Assembly: GCF_014695915.1 (NCBI RefSeq)
Contig: NZ_JACJPF010000069.1
Coordinates: 1 to 64,000 of the forward strand
Direction: 5' to 3'
Length of the DNA stretch: 64,000 nt
From: Trichocoleus sp. FACHB-40
GTDB taxonomy: Bacteria; Cyanobacteriota; Cyanobacteriia; Cyanobacteriales; FACHB-T130
In this document: piece after piece, positions 36,437 to 45,434 of the stretch
Position numbering within the stretch: position 1 is the stretch's first letter
Layout: each line of letters opens with the position of its first letter
Translations under genes and position numbers: made by a program
Notes under the pieces: generated by a model
Databases searched by the model: none
The model's input: only the letters and a program-made list of their open reading frames with translations
What the model was told of the DNA's origin: nothing

Positions 36437-37324
36437 ATGTTGAAACGCCTCTTCCGCTCAGTATGGTTTTGCCCTGAACCATACCTTCCTCTCTTAGCGG
36501 CTGCGCTGCTGATGGCTCCTAGCTCATTTGCCTTGGCTAGCACAGCTGCGTCTACAATCGCACGTCCCTCACCTATGCAATATCCTCAGTCGTCAAAGGA
36601 AGTTCGTGAAGCTGCCCCCGAAATGACTCCCCAAATAGCTCAACTTGGAGTGCAGATCGATCCCCTCGATAGTCCTCACCCCATCCCCTGGAATTGGGTA
36701 TTGACAACCCATACGGAAGTCAGCACCAAGGCGGGTTCTGGTGTGCGCTACTATCGCAGTCCGTCCTTAGTTTCTCCGGATGGTCAGTACGCAGCCTACA
36801 GTCGGATTAAGATGGAGGTGCAGCCGGATTTATTCCGCTCCCGCGTTACGAGTGTGATGTTTTTGGAAAATTTGCGGACAGGGGACTTAAGGACGATTTC
36901 AGCATCTTCTCCCTTGGCTGACAATCCTTTTGTCAGTAACGAAGAAGCCGATATGCCAGGGATAATCGCCATTTTGATCCCCGTTTCTTGGTCTAAAGAA
37001 GGCGATCGCATCCTAGCACGGCAATTTGAAGGTCTGTTTAGCACCTCTGATGCCTCTGACTACGCCGTTGTGTGGGATCGTAAGCAAAATCGCACTACCA
37101 CAATTGCGCCAAATAGGAATGATTACAGCAACGCTGTCTTGTTAGGTTGGAGTCGCACCAATCCCGACCAAGTTCTCTTTCGCGCTGGCGAATTGGGCGA
37201 GGAAAACTGGCCTTTATGGGCTGTTGATCTCGATGGTCAAACCTTAGCCGCCATCGAAGATCAACCTTTGGTGTTTGGTCAAACAATTACCCATTCCTGG
37301 GCAGGGCCGCAAGCTCATTACTAA
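36437..37324 (+). CDS. Exported protein of unknown function (beta-propeller-like)
   Basis: 295 residues. An N-terminal membrane or signal segment (about 13-37, LPLLAAALLMAPSSFALA) is followed by a soluble chain. Motifs such as YYRSPSLVSPDGQYAAYSRI, VSWSKEGDRILARQ and AVVWDRKQN look like TolB/propeller blades (S-P-D-G-x-x-A-Y; W-S-x-x-G-D-x-I). It has the look of a conserved cyanobacterial family. Its 3' end carries a perfect 42-bp palindrome. Confidence 0.65.
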   Translation: MLKRLFRSVWFCPEPYLPLLAAALLMAPSSFALASTAASTIARPSPMQYPQSSKEVREAAPEMTPQIAQLGVQIDPLDSPHPIPWNWVLTTHTEVSTKAGSGVRYYRSPSLVSPDGQYAAYSRIKMEVQPDLFRSRVTSVMFLENLRTGDLRTISASSPLADNPFVSNEEADMPGIIAILIPVSWSKEGDRILARQFEGLFSTSDASDYAVVWDRKQNRTTTIAPNRNDYSNAVLLGWSRTNPDQVLFRAGELGEENWPLWAVDLDGQTLAAIEDQPLVFGQTITHSWAGPQAHY

Positions 37325-37331
37325 CGTTTGG

Positions 37332-37373
37332 AATTTTGAGTTTTGAATTAATATTAATTCAAAACTCAAAATT
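37332..37373 (+). terminator. Perfect 42-bp palindrome
   Basis: Left arm 37332-37352 and right arm 37353-37373 are exact reverse complements. T-rich sequence follows. It is built from the TTTTGAGTTTTGAATT heptamer type, also found around 2315-2335 and 42886-42915, so it is both a repeat and a likely transcript end for the gene at 36437. Confidence 0.65.
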
Positions 37374-37420
37374 TTTATGTTTTTGCTTAGATATTTTTAT
37401 AAATTATTTCTATTAACAAA

Positions 37421-39334
37421 TTGCGGAAAACAAAACAACCCAAAAAGGTATTATTAATTATTCTTTTGCTTCTGAGTCTATTAATTGGGACTTCAGGAGG
37501 ATATATTTATTATACCCTAAAAAGTAATTCTGCTAAAACTAATATATCTAATTATGAAATATACATCAAAAGTCCATTCAATCAACCAAATTATTATCCA
37601 GCAAATCAAAGGATTTCATCAATTTATCAACCCGTTAATTCGTGGACGGGAAGACTTATATTGCCATCAAAAGAGCAGCGACAAAAAGACGATTCGGTAC
37701 TTTTTGAAGTGCAAAATGCTGATTCCACTCATCAAAATCTAATTGGAAAAATTGTCAATTTGAAGTGGAGTGGCGACCCAGAGGTGCAAGAATTTGTTAA
37801 AACTGTAACGCAAGATGTAAGTTTTAACCAGACAACTGAAAATAGTAAAAAATCAGGAAATTTGCATCCTGATAGATTGAACAATTGGCAAAGGGTTGGC
37901 CCTTTAGAGTCCCTAGCGGGGGCAAACCCTCAAGATAATATCATCGTGGAATTACAAAATCCTGTTGTTGTATCCAACCCCAACGGCGAACGCCCATCTT
38001 TGATTATTACTAAGGAACCCGTGCAAGTCGCGGGTCGAGTTTATGGTTTGGTTAGTATTATTAAAAGAGAAGAAAAGAACAAAGATAAATTTGTTGTCCG
38101 TCACTTTAATAAAACATCAAAACAATTCGATGGCATCCTAGAAACTATCCGCATCCCTCAAGTGCCACCTGACCGCAATGGGATTACCAGATCGACAAAT
38201 CGCGTGCTGGAAAAATCTCCTTTTAATTCAACAGGTTGGTATATTTATGGTGCAAAAGATGCCGATGGTGTCTTTGTGACACAAGCAATTGAACCCCGCG
38301 CCCTGATGCGACTGCAAGCGGATGAAGTTTATGTAAATCAGAGGGCAATTGCCTATATTAATAAGATTTGGAAAGGTACGAAAAGGCAAAAGGGAACTGC
38401 AAAAATTATTTTACTAGAACCCAATAAGCAGCCAATTACTCCCCAATCTTTAATAGATACTCCTTGGCGCGAGGGAGATAAGGCGATTGTGATTCATACT
38501 TATGGGGGAATAGGTGGGAAAAAAGCTGAACCAGCACCTTTGGGTTTGGTTACGGGACACTTCGCTTATGGTATTGCCAAAGTAGTGCGCGATCGCATAA
38601 CTTCAGAATTACGCTTCGACATCGAATATCAGCAAATTTATGCCCATAATCCTGATGGCATCGTTGCTGGGGCAATTAAATGGTCTAACTACATGGGAGA
38701 TTTACAGCGGGGTTGGCTAGGGAATCGACCAGTTTCCGACATCATCGTTAAATTCGATGCTGTCACCCAGGATTATGATTTTGATGGCATCAAGCTGTCA
38801 CCAATGGATGAATTTTTGCGGCAGCTAAACATCATGATGGCACGCTATCGAATTGGTGATGGTACTGGCGGATCGGTAGTGACACCAGCAACTTCTTGCG
38901 TACAAGATGCAAATCAGGCGCTTTTTGTGACAATTAAGCAGGTAGAGGAAGAAGTTAAATCTAATCCCCGCATTCAAGAATGGTTACGCCGTCATCCCCA
39001 AGACACCCAAACTCTGAGATTTAAGCAGCTAGTCAAATTGGGCCGCAACCTTGAAAAACAATTAGCACCCTTGGGAATTATCCGATCAGACTGGGAGAAA
39101 AACGCCGAAAATTTAGCAGGAACTCGGACAACAGACGACACCCTTACCACCATCTTCAAGGCGCTGACAACTTGGCGCACAATGTTACCGCGACGAGCGC
39201 ATGATGAAATTGCTACTATATTGTTAAAAAATGGTGCCACATTGTGGGTAATTCGTACTAATCAGGTGGGAGGATTTAATCCAGATATTGCGCCTGTTGC
39301 CCCAACAGCAATTTTGGGTCATCGCACGAATTGA
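37421..39334 (+). CDS. Large membrane-anchored protein of unknown function
   Basis: 637 residues from a TTG (no other start candidate; the frame is closed upstream). One membrane helix lies at about 10-30 (VLLIILLLLSLLIGTSGGYIYY). The rest is soluble, with a central conserved region at about 345-440 (WREGDKAIVIHTYGG; GLVTGHFAYGIAKVVRD; FDIEYQQIYAHNPDGIVAG; YMGDLQRGW) and ATSCVQDANQALF at about 488-500. I recall this being labelled a predicted CAAX-type protease in some cyanobacterial genomes, but the usual EExxxR motifs are not visible. A His/Cys-containing hydrolase is possible. Leading sequence to the start is AT-rich. Confidence 0.6.
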   Translation: MRKTKQPKKVLLIILLLLSLLIGTSGGYIYYTLKSNSAKTNISNYEIYIKSPFNQPNYYPANQRISSIYQPVNSWTGRLILPSKEQRQKDDSVLFEVQNADSTHQNLIGKIVNLKWSGDPEVQEFVKTVTQDVSFNQTTENSKKSGNLHPDRLNNWQRVGPLESLAGANPQDNIIVELQNPVVVSNPNGERPSLIITKEPVQVAGRVYGLVSIIKREEKNKDKFVVRHFNKTSKQFDGILETIRIPQVPPDRNGITRSTNRVLEKSPFNSTGWYIYGAKDADGVFVTQAIEPRALMRLQADEVYVNQRAIAYINKIWKGTKRQKGTAKIILLEPNKQPITPQSLIDTPWREGDKAIVIHTYGGIGGKKAEPAPLGLVTGHFAYGIAKVVRDRITSELRFDIEYQQIYAHNPDGIVAGAIKWSNYMGDLQRGWLGNRPVSDIIVKFDAVTQDYDFDGIKLSPMDEFLRQLNIMMARYRIGDGTGGSVVTPATSCVQDANQALFVTIKQVEEEVKSNPRIQEWLRRHPQDTQTLRFKQLVKLGRNLEKQLAPLGIIRSDWEKNAENLAGTRTTDDTLTTIFKALTTWRTMLPRRAHDEIATILLKNGATLWVIRTNQVGGFNPDIAPVAPTAILGHRTN

Positions 39335-39392
39335 AAGAATTGTGGGTTATAAATTGCAAAGCCTTAAGTAAACCGTATTGATTCCTAACTCC

Positions 39393-40082
39393 TCACTCCT
39401 TAGTTTTCCCACGCTCTTTTTCTAATAAAGACTTGCGTGGATCGCTGCGGCGACGATAATACCATGTGGCACCCCCAACCAGGATCGCCGCTAACAGCAG
39501 CGCCCCGATCAGAGGCAAAAAATCACCCGTTCTCAACGCCCGCAAACCATAACTACCCAACATTACAAACGGCAGCACTCCCGGAACCGTTCCCAGAATT
39601 GTTCCCAGAAGGTAGTCCCGAAAGCGGACTGACGTTAAACCAGCGGCAAAATTGACTAAGCCGTAGGGAATAATTGGCTGTAGCCGAACGGCAAACATAT
39701 AGAACAATCCCCCCTGAATCATCTCCGCATCGATGGCAGCTAAGCGCCCAGCCAGCTTTCGGGCAACAAATTCGCGTCCGACCGTGCGCGTAAAGGCAAA
39801 AGCCACTACAGCGGCAATCACAGCGGCAATAGTCGTCCAAAGCGTCCCCAGCCAAGGGCCAAAAATTGCGCCACTGGTGAGATTGAGTGCTGTTGAAGGC
39901 AATATTAACAGCGTTGCCACGGTATACAGGGCGATATAAATAATTGGTGCCCAGATGCCAGCTTTATTCAGGCTTGCCTGAAGTTGCGCGGGATCGATGC
40001 CTCCCAGCAGATATACTGCGATCGCAGTCACAATAATGCAGACGAACGTAAGTAGGAAAATGCCGCTTTTAAAATTCAACAT
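39393..40082 (-). CDS. TVP38/TMEM64-family membrane protein
   Basis: 229 residues, about six membrane segments. The VTT/SNARE-associated core is seen in LTSGAIFGPWLGTLWTTIAA and TRTVGREFVARK, then PYGLVNFAAGLTSVRF and GTVPGVLPFVMLG. The family is related to DedA and is thought to help move lipids in membranes. It ends with a basic tail. The neighbouring glycosyltransferase gene is on the same strand with an STRR array between them. Confidence 0.85.
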   Translation of the reverse strand: MLNFKSGIFLLTFVCIIVTAIAVYLLGGIDPAQLQASLNKAGIWAPIIYIALYTVATLLILPSTALNLTSGAIFGPWLGTLWTTIAAVIAAVVAFAFTRTVGREFVARKLAGRLAAIDAEMIQGGLFYMFAVRLQPIIPYGLVNFAAGLTSVRFRDYLLGTILGTVPGVLPFVMLGSYGLRALRTGDFLPLIGALLLAAILVGGATWYYRRRSDPRKSLLEKERGKTKE

Positions 40083-40156
40083 TTAGGGATTGAGGATTGG
40101 GGATTGGGCAAAACTTAGAAATTAGGATTTATTAATTCACAACTCTTACCTCTTAG

Positions 40157-41137
40157 CTATTCCCTATTACCAATTCCCTCTTCCCTATTATTTTTAAAGC
40201 CATAAGCGTCTCGCACTAAATAAAGCGGTCGTCCTTTGACTTCTTCGTAGACACGACTAAGATACTCGCCAATGATACCCAGCGTTACTAGCTGAATGCC
40301 TCCCAGAAACAGAATCGCTACCATTATGGAGGCATAACCAGGAAGATCGACCCCATAGCGTAAAGTCCGATAAATTAAAAAAGTGGCGTAGAGAAATGAA
40401 ATTAGGGAGATGGTAACGCCTACGTAACTCCAAACTTTCAAGGGGAGAAAGCTAAAAGAGGTAATGCCATCAATGGCAAAGTTCCACAAACGCCAATAGT
40501 TCCAGGTAGTGGTTCCTTTGTAACGTTGGGGACGGTCAAAAAGTACGGATGTTTGCTTAAAACCTACCCAGGCAAATAATCCTTTCATAAACCGGGTGCG
40601 TTCTGGCATTTGCTTGATGGCTTCAACCACACGCCGATCTAGCAAGCGAAAGTCTCCGGTATTACGGGGGATGGGAACGCGACTCATTTTGCCAATTATT
40701 TTGTAGAAAGCGTTGGCTGTCGTTTGCTTTAGCCAGCTTTCTTCTCCACGCGATCGCCTGGTCGCATAAACTACATCATAGCCTTCGCGCCATTTTTCCA
40801 CGAGTTCTTTAATTAACTCTGGCGGATCTTGCAGGTCGGCATCAATCGGCACCACGGCGGCACCAGTAGCATAGTCGAGTCCGGCGCTGAGGGCAACTTC
40901 TTTGCCGAAGTTGCGGGACAAGTTGACTACTTTAATAACTGGATTACGATGATGATGTTCAATTAAACACTTCAGGGTATTATCCTTACTGCCATCATTG
41001 ACGCAAACTATCTCATAGCTAGTGTCCAAGGTTTCCAGCACAGATAGCAGTCGTTCAAACAAATAGTCAATATTTAGCTCCTCGTTGTAAACAGGAACTA
41101 TTACAGAGAGTTCTACAGAGTTTATATCTGAGGACAT
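40157..41137 (-). CDS. GtrB-like polyprenol-phosphate glycosyltransferase (GT2)
   Basis: About 326 residues from the ATG at 41137 (an upstream ATG adds four residues). The GT2 catalytic domain has SVIVPVYNEELNI, DGSKDNTL and V-V-P-I-D-A-D-L-Q-D-P-P-E with the metal-binding DxD, then an FRLLDRRVVEAI block. Two C-terminal membrane helices at about 232-260 and 270-300 match GtrB, which loads glucose or another sugar onto undecaprenyl phosphate for glycan decoration. A second related gene lies at 41610. Confidence 0.88.
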   Translation of the reverse strand: MSSDINSVELSVIVPVYNEELNIDYLFERLLSVLETLDTSYEIVCVNDGSKDNTLKCLIEHHHRNPVIKVVNLSRNFGKEVALSAGLDYATGAAVVPIDADLQDPPELIKELVEKWREGYDVVYATRRSRGEESWLKQTTANAFYKIIGKMSRVPIPRNTGDFRLLDRRVVEAIKQMPERTRFMKGLFAWVGFKQTSVLFDRPQRYKGTTTWNYWRLWNFAIDGITSFSFLPLKVWSYVGVTISLISFLYATFLIYRTLRYGVDLPGYASIMVAILFLGGIQLVTLGIIGEYLSRVYEEVKGRPLYLVRDAYGFKNNREEGIGNRE

Positions 41138-41609
41138 ATAAAAAAACACGACAAGTTAAGATATGTTAAGTTTCATCTAGCTGAGCTAAATAACCTAAAT
41201 TCTCCTTTTTCCAGTAGGATGCTCGCGCTAGGGTTTATATACCCCTGCGGCGCTGGCCGCTGTTCGATGTGGCTTTAAGGAGCGCGATCGCGATCAAGCG
41301 TGTAGTTAGGCATCCTATAATCTGGAAGGCTGAAAATTCGGGTATGCCGAAGTTTTATCGCCAATCCTGTCCACCAGACAACGGGGAAATTACCAAAATC
41401 CAGACGCTGTTAACTTTGCTCTACGCGAATATACGGCCTTGTGGAGCTTAGAGCCAAATGTTAATTTCTGTCTCGGCTTAAAAAAACAAAAAATTATTTA
41501 CCTTGGCGACACGACTTACCTGAATAAAGATTATCATTTTGCTTTAAGCTGGCTTGGAATCTCATGAATCGAGTTCGCTCCTCCCACACACTCGATTTGG
41601 TGGAGTTTC
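41138..41609. other. Gene-free divergent region
   Basis: A 470-bp gap between the two divergent GT2 genes. A 60-codon plus-strand frame at 41269-41451 looks non-coding: it is odd in composition, has no family match I know and is in no operon. An AT-rich stretch at about 41480-41560 may hold promoters. No strong hairpins were seen. Confidence 0.5.
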
Positions 41610-42824
41610 ATGGCGAATTGGTCTGTTACACAACCTCACTTCCTTTTGCCCGTCCCCTTGGGTGCATTGCAAATTCCTGAAGCCCAAACAGCTTCTAAGA
41701 ATACAAGCACTAGCCTGATTCGTTTATCTCTAGTGATTCCTACTTATAACGAAGGTGAAAACATTGAGTACATAATTCAGTTATTGAGTCTGCTGCTAGA
41801 TGCAGTTCTCCCTAATGCCTACGAATTGATCGTCGTCGATGATGATAGCCCAGACCTTACCTGGAAAGTTGCCCTGTCACTCGTCAGCAAATATCCCCAA
41901 CTACGGGTGATGCGGCGAGTCGAGGAACGGGGACTTTCTACTGCCGTGATTCGCGGTTGGCAGGTAGCGAGGGGAGAAGTGTTAGGCGTGATTGATGGCG
42001 ATCTCCAGCATCCTCCAGAGTTGTTATTGCAGCTGTGGAGCAAAATGCAGCGCGGAGCAGATTTGGCAGTTGCCAGTCGTCATGTGGAAAACGGCGGCGT
42101 AAGCGATTGGAGTATTGTGCGGCGGTTTTTGTCCCGTGGGGCGCAGTTAATTGGGTTAATGGTGCTGCCTGGGGTAGTTGGTCGCGTTTCTGACCCGATG
42201 AGTGGATACTTTTTAGTGCGCCGCGACTGTCTTGCTGGCAAAATGCTCAATCCGCTAGGTTACAAGATTTTGATTGAGGTGCTGGGCCGAGGAAATATCA
42301 GTTGGATTGCCGAGGTAGGCTACGTGTTTCAAGAGCGGCAGGAGGGGATGAGCAAGGTAACTTGGAAACAATACGTGGAGTATTTGCGACATCTGCTGAA
42401 GTTACGTCTTTCCCTGTGGCCTGTGGGTCGGTTTATTCGCTTTGGTGCGGTGGGTTTAAGCGGGGTGTTTGTCCATATGGCAGTGTTTTATCTGTTGCGT
42501 AGCGAGTTGGAATGGGGATTGACTCGCAGTGCAGTGATTGCTGCTGAAGTGGCAATTATCAATAATTTCTTGTGGAATGACCGCTGGACGTTTGGGGATA
42601 TCAGCAGTCAGCAAAAGGGCTGGAGCAAGCGCTTTAAAAGGTTGTTGAAATTTAATATTATCTGTTTGGCAGGGCTGGTGTTGAATGTGACAATTCTAAA
42701 TTTGCTGTTTAATTTGTTGGGAATCAACGAATATATAGCGAATCTGATTGCGATCGCTACTGTCACATTCTGGAATTTCTGGATTAACCTCAAACTTAGC
42801 TGGCGGGTGACGGAAGTCAGGTAG
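41610..42824 (+). CDS. GT2-GtrA fusion: polyprenol-phosphate sugar synthase with flippase domain
   Basis: 404 residues. N-terminal GT2/DPM1-like domain at about 38-265: LSLVIPTYNEGENIEYI, IVVDDDSPDLTWKVA and G-V-I-D-G-D-L-Q-H-P-P-E, with the acceptor-binding S-D-P-M-S-G-Y-F region. C-terminal GtrA domain at about 275-400 with four membrane helices (RFIRFGAVGLSGVFVHMAVF; NNFLWNDRWTFGD). The fusion makes and probably moves a lipid-linked sugar. A GT39-like transferase follows 51 bp downstream and may use its product; this is a plausible two-gene glycosylation unit. Confidence 0.88.
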   Translation: MANWSVTQPHFLLPVPLGALQIPEAQTASKNTSTSLIRLSLVIPTYNEGENIEYIIQLLSLLLDAVLPNAYELIVVDDDSPDLTWKVALSLVSKYPQLRVMRRVEERGLSTAVIRGWQVARGEVLGVIDGDLQHPPELLLQLWSKMQRGADLAVASRHVENGGVSDWSIVRRFLSRGAQLIGLMVLPGVVGRVSDPMSGYFLVRRDCLAGKMLNPLGYKILIEVLGRGNISWIAEVGYVFQERQEGMSKVTWKQYVEYLRHLLKLRLSLWPVGRFIRFGAVGLSGVFVHMAVFYLLRSELEWGLTRSAVIAAEVAIINNFLWNDRWTFGDISSQQKGWSKRFKRLLKFNIICLAGLVLNVTILNLLFNLLGINEYIANLIAIATVTFWNFWINLKLSWRVTEVR

Positions 42825-42830
42825 TTACGA

Positions 42831-42915
42831 GTTAGGAGTTGGGAGTTAGGAATTAAGAATTAGGAAATATAAATTATGAGTTCTAACTCAAAACTCAAAA
42901 TTCAAAACTCAAAAT
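42831..42915. repeat. STRR array covering the GT39 leader and first codons
   Basis: GAGTTAGGAGTTGGGAGTT-type heptamers (about 42833-42870) run into CTCAAAACTCAAAATTC-type repeats (about 42885-42915). The second block is translated as the N-terminus of the next protein. Confidence 0.8.
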
Positions 42916-44663
42916 TCCCAATCCTGCTGCTACTGGTGTGGATAGGAATTGGAACTGGCTTGCGCTTGATGAATCTGGCTCTTAAGTCGCCTTGGACTGA
43001 TGAGTTTTCTACGCTCACTTTTAGTCTGGGCAATAGTTTTACGGGCGTTCCTCTAGATCAAGCGATCGCTCTCGATACTCTTCTGCAACCGCTTATACCT
43101 AGCCCAGCAGCAGGTATAGGTGATGTAATTCATCACTTACTTACGGAAAGTAACCATCCGCCACTCTACTTTGTCTTAACTCACCTGTGGCTGCAACTGT
43201 TTCCTCCTGCCGTCAACGGAGGGATGCAAGGATTGGTTTCTTTGTGGGGGGCGCGATCGCTGGCTGCGCTTCTGGGTGTAGCCTGCATTCCCGCTGTCTA
43301 CGCACTGGCACGGTTTGCTTTTCGCTCCCAGTTAGTCGGGCAAATGGCGGCGGCAATGATGGCGGTTTCTCCCTACGGCATCTTCCTAGCGCAGGAAGCT
43401 CGTCATTACACTCTGGCAATGTTATGGGTCATTGCTTCTTTGGGGTGTTTGGTGGTCGCTGTAAGGCACATTCAGCGTCAGAAACCGCTGCCAATCTGGT
43501 TGGTGCTGGTTTGGGTAGGGGTGAATACTTTAGGTATTGCTAGTCATTATTTCTTCGCACTTACTTTGTGTGCGGAAGCTGTGGCGTTAATTGCCATAGT
43601 TTGGGGAGGAATGAACCGCATTAGCGTTAGCGAAGCCATGCGCGATAGCGCTTTAGGCGCGAAGAACGCAAAGGAAAGAGAGGAAGAAACAGATGCAGTT
43701 GAGAATGTGAAACAAGCTTCCCTTGAGAAAGGGGATCTGTTTACTCCTCGGTTTCTACTTCCATTGGTTGCGCTTGCTGCGGGTACGCTGGCGGGGGGAT
43801 TAGTTTGGGTGCCAGTATTTTTGCAGAACAGTTATGGAGGTAAGCTTACTGAATGGATTCAAGGCGATCGCGTCGGTCTTGCTTGGCTGAGTCCCGTGTT
43901 TCAGGCGATCGCCGCTTGGATAACTATGATATCTCTGCTACCAGTGGAGGCAAGTCAGTTACCTTTAGTAATTGCTTCTGTGGTGGTGATGGTGATTTTC
44001 TTTTTCTGGGCGCTACCGATACTATATCGCGGTCTAAAAGTCCAGCGGCAGCGCCATCAAAATACTTGGTTATTTGAGGTTTTCGTCTGGAGTGCGATCG
44101 CGTTGTTTTTCGTCTTTACCTATTTTCTCGGTATCGATCTCACGCGGGGCGCACGGTATAACTTTGTCTATTTTCCGGCTGTAATAGTGGTAGTAGGAGC
44201 CAGTCTTGCCGCTTGTTGGGAAGATAAAGGAAAAACAGCCGTTGTCCTAGTTTGGCTGATCGGACTTTTAAGCGGAATAACAGTAGTCAGTAATTTAGGC
44301 TATCAAAAATATTATCGTCCCGACCTTTTAGCGCCAATAATTCAACATAATTCTCAAGCGCCCGTGCTAATTGCCACCACCCGCAAAACCCACGTACAAA
44401 ATGGAGAAATGATGGGAATAGCTTGGGAATTTAAACGTCAAGGTTTGCCACAAAATCCCCAATTTCTCCTAGCCCATCAAGACAAAAATCCCAAAACCTC
44501 AACAATTGCCTTGCAAAAAATTTTAGCTACTTTGCCACGACCCCTAGATTTGTGGCTAGTAAATTTCCACGCACCAATAGAATTAAACGGATGCGTTCAA
44601 AACCCTTTATCTTCTCCCGCAGTCGATGGCTACGACTACAAACTGTATCGCTGCGAAAAATAA
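42876..44663 (+). CDS. GT39-like (dolichyl/polyprenyl-phosphate-sugar) membrane transferase
   Basis: 595 residues, about 11-12 membrane helices. The first periplasmic loop has SPWTDEFSTLTF (a D-E pair as in GT39/PMT enzymes) and SNHPPLYFVLTHLWL; AQEARHYTLAMLWV is also conserved. It would transfer a sugar from a lipid carrier to an acceptor in the outer compartment. The upstream GT2-GtrA gene probably supplies the lipid-linked sugar. Residues 3-13 come from a repeat array, and about residues 248-280 (43618-43720) come from a second dispersed repeat plus a charged insert between membrane segments. The ATG at 42876 is still the best start. Confidence 0.8.
   Translation: MSSNSKLKIQNSKFPILLLLVWIGIGTGLRLMNLALKSPWTDEFSTLTFSLGNSFTGVPLDQAIALDTLLQPLIPSPAAGIGDVIHHLLTESNHPPLYFVLTHLWLQLFPPAVNGGMQGLVSLWGARSLAALLGVACIPAVYALARFAFRSQLVGQMAAAMMAVSPYGIFLAQEARHYTLAMLWVIASLGCLVVAVRHIQRQKPLPIWLVLVWVGVNTLGIASHYFFALTLCAEAVALIAIVWGGMNRISVSEAMRDSALGAKNAKEREEETDAVENVKQASLEKGDLFTPRFLLPLVALAAGTLAGGLVWVPVFLQNSYGGKLTEWIQGDRVGLAWLSPVFQAIAAWITMISLLPVEASQLPLVIASVVVMVIFFFWALPILYRGLKVQRQRHQNTWLFEVFVWSAIALFFVFTYFLGIDLTRGARYNFVYFPAVIVVVGASLAACWEDKGKTAVVLVWLIGLLSGITVVSNLGYQKYYRPDLLAPIIQHNSQAPVLIATTRKTHVQNGEMMGIAWEFKRQGLPQNPQFLLAHQDKNPKTSTIALQKILATLPRPLDLWLVNFHAPIELNGCVQNPLSSPAVDGYDYKLYRCEK
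43618..43680. repeat. Dispersed repeat inside the GT39 gene
   Basis: 28 bases at 43628-43655 are exactly inverted at 44714-44741, just after the end of the same gene. The wider copies span about 43618-43680 and 44696-44756. Only the internal copy is translated, in a frame that stays open (VSEAMRDSALGAKNAKE). Confidence 0.8.
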
Positions 44664-44695
44664 GAAGAGTGTTGGGTTTCGTTACTAACTTCTTC

Positions 44696-44756
44696 CTTCG
44701 CGCTCTTTGCGTTTAAAGCGCTATCGCGCATGGCTTCGCTATCGCTAACGCAGTTC
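44696..44756. repeat. Inverted partner copy of the GT39-internal repeat
   Basis: Reverse complement of about 43618-43680, located between the GT39 and DUF3318 genes. It carries CGCGCATGGCTTCGCTATCG-type sequence common in filamentous cyanobacteria. Confidence 0.8.
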
Positions 44757-44768
44757 ATTTCTTAATCC

Positions 44769-45377
44769 TTATTCCTGCTTAATAGACTCAGGAACACCAA
44801 CCGCTGATAAACCAGCGATCGCTCGCAAATTCTGACAACGAATTAACTCGGTAAAATTCAAACTAAGACGACCTTCGATGTTAGCCACAGCTTCAATAGC
44901 AGACAACATCTGTCGAGCAGCTTCAGCTTCAGAATAACCGCGCCTAATCGCCACCTTAATTGCCGCTTCATCCGCATCCAGTTGCGACTGAGAACTGCGA
45001 GAATTGCGGAAAATTTGGGAAAGTGCGATCGCGCTCATTCCTCCAGCCACCACCACACCCACAGCATCCCCCTGCACAAGTTCCACCATCGCCCCTAAAA
45101 CCCCAGCCAGCGTAACACCTTGATAAACGTCTGGCTTGAACCACTTAATGCTTATTAACCAGGAAACAGTCCGTAAAATTAGCAAATCTCTCTGTGGCTG
45201 AGACAAGCGCCGCCACAAATCGAAATTGATGTAAATTGTTCGATCCTGCGTCCAAGGTTGGGGAAAGGGGCTATCAATCACCTGCGGTTGCTGCGGTTTG
45301 CTGACAATTTTCGTCAACATCCGACCAGATGCAGGCATCACATCTAACAAGCGGCGAATTTCAGGCTCTGGATTCAT
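44769..45377 (-). CDS. DUF3318 protein
   Basis: 202 residues. The pattern INFDLWRRLSQPQRDLLILRTVSWL, then WFKPDVYQGVTLAGVLGAMVE and G-M-S-A-I-A-L-S-Q-I-F-R, matches DUF3318, a cyanobacterial family. Two weak membrane segments lie at about 90-130. A helical end with DADEAAIKVAIRRGYSEAEA suggests a metal-site or protease-like helix as in M48-type families, without a full HExxH; this is inference. Function unknown. The start is ATG at 45377. Confidence 0.75.
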   Translation of the reverse strand: MNPEPEIRRLLDVMPASGRMLTKIVSKPQQPQVIDSPFPQPWTQDRTIYINFDLWRRLSQPQRDLLILRTVSWLISIKWFKPDVYQGVTLAGVLGAMVELVQGDAVGVVVAGGMSAIALSQIFRNSRSSQSQLDADEAAIKVAIRRGYSEAEAARQMLSAIEAVANIEGRLSLNFTELIRCQNLRAIAGLSAVGVPESIKQE

Positions 45378-45434
45378 CTTTTAGGAGCTAGTGAGAAACT
45401 AAAGTAGGCACTGCCCACCCTACTCAAAACTAAT

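Noticed and set aside
41269-41451. 60-residue plus-strand frame between the GT2 genes
   Set aside because: No motif, no good start signal and unlikely amino acid use.
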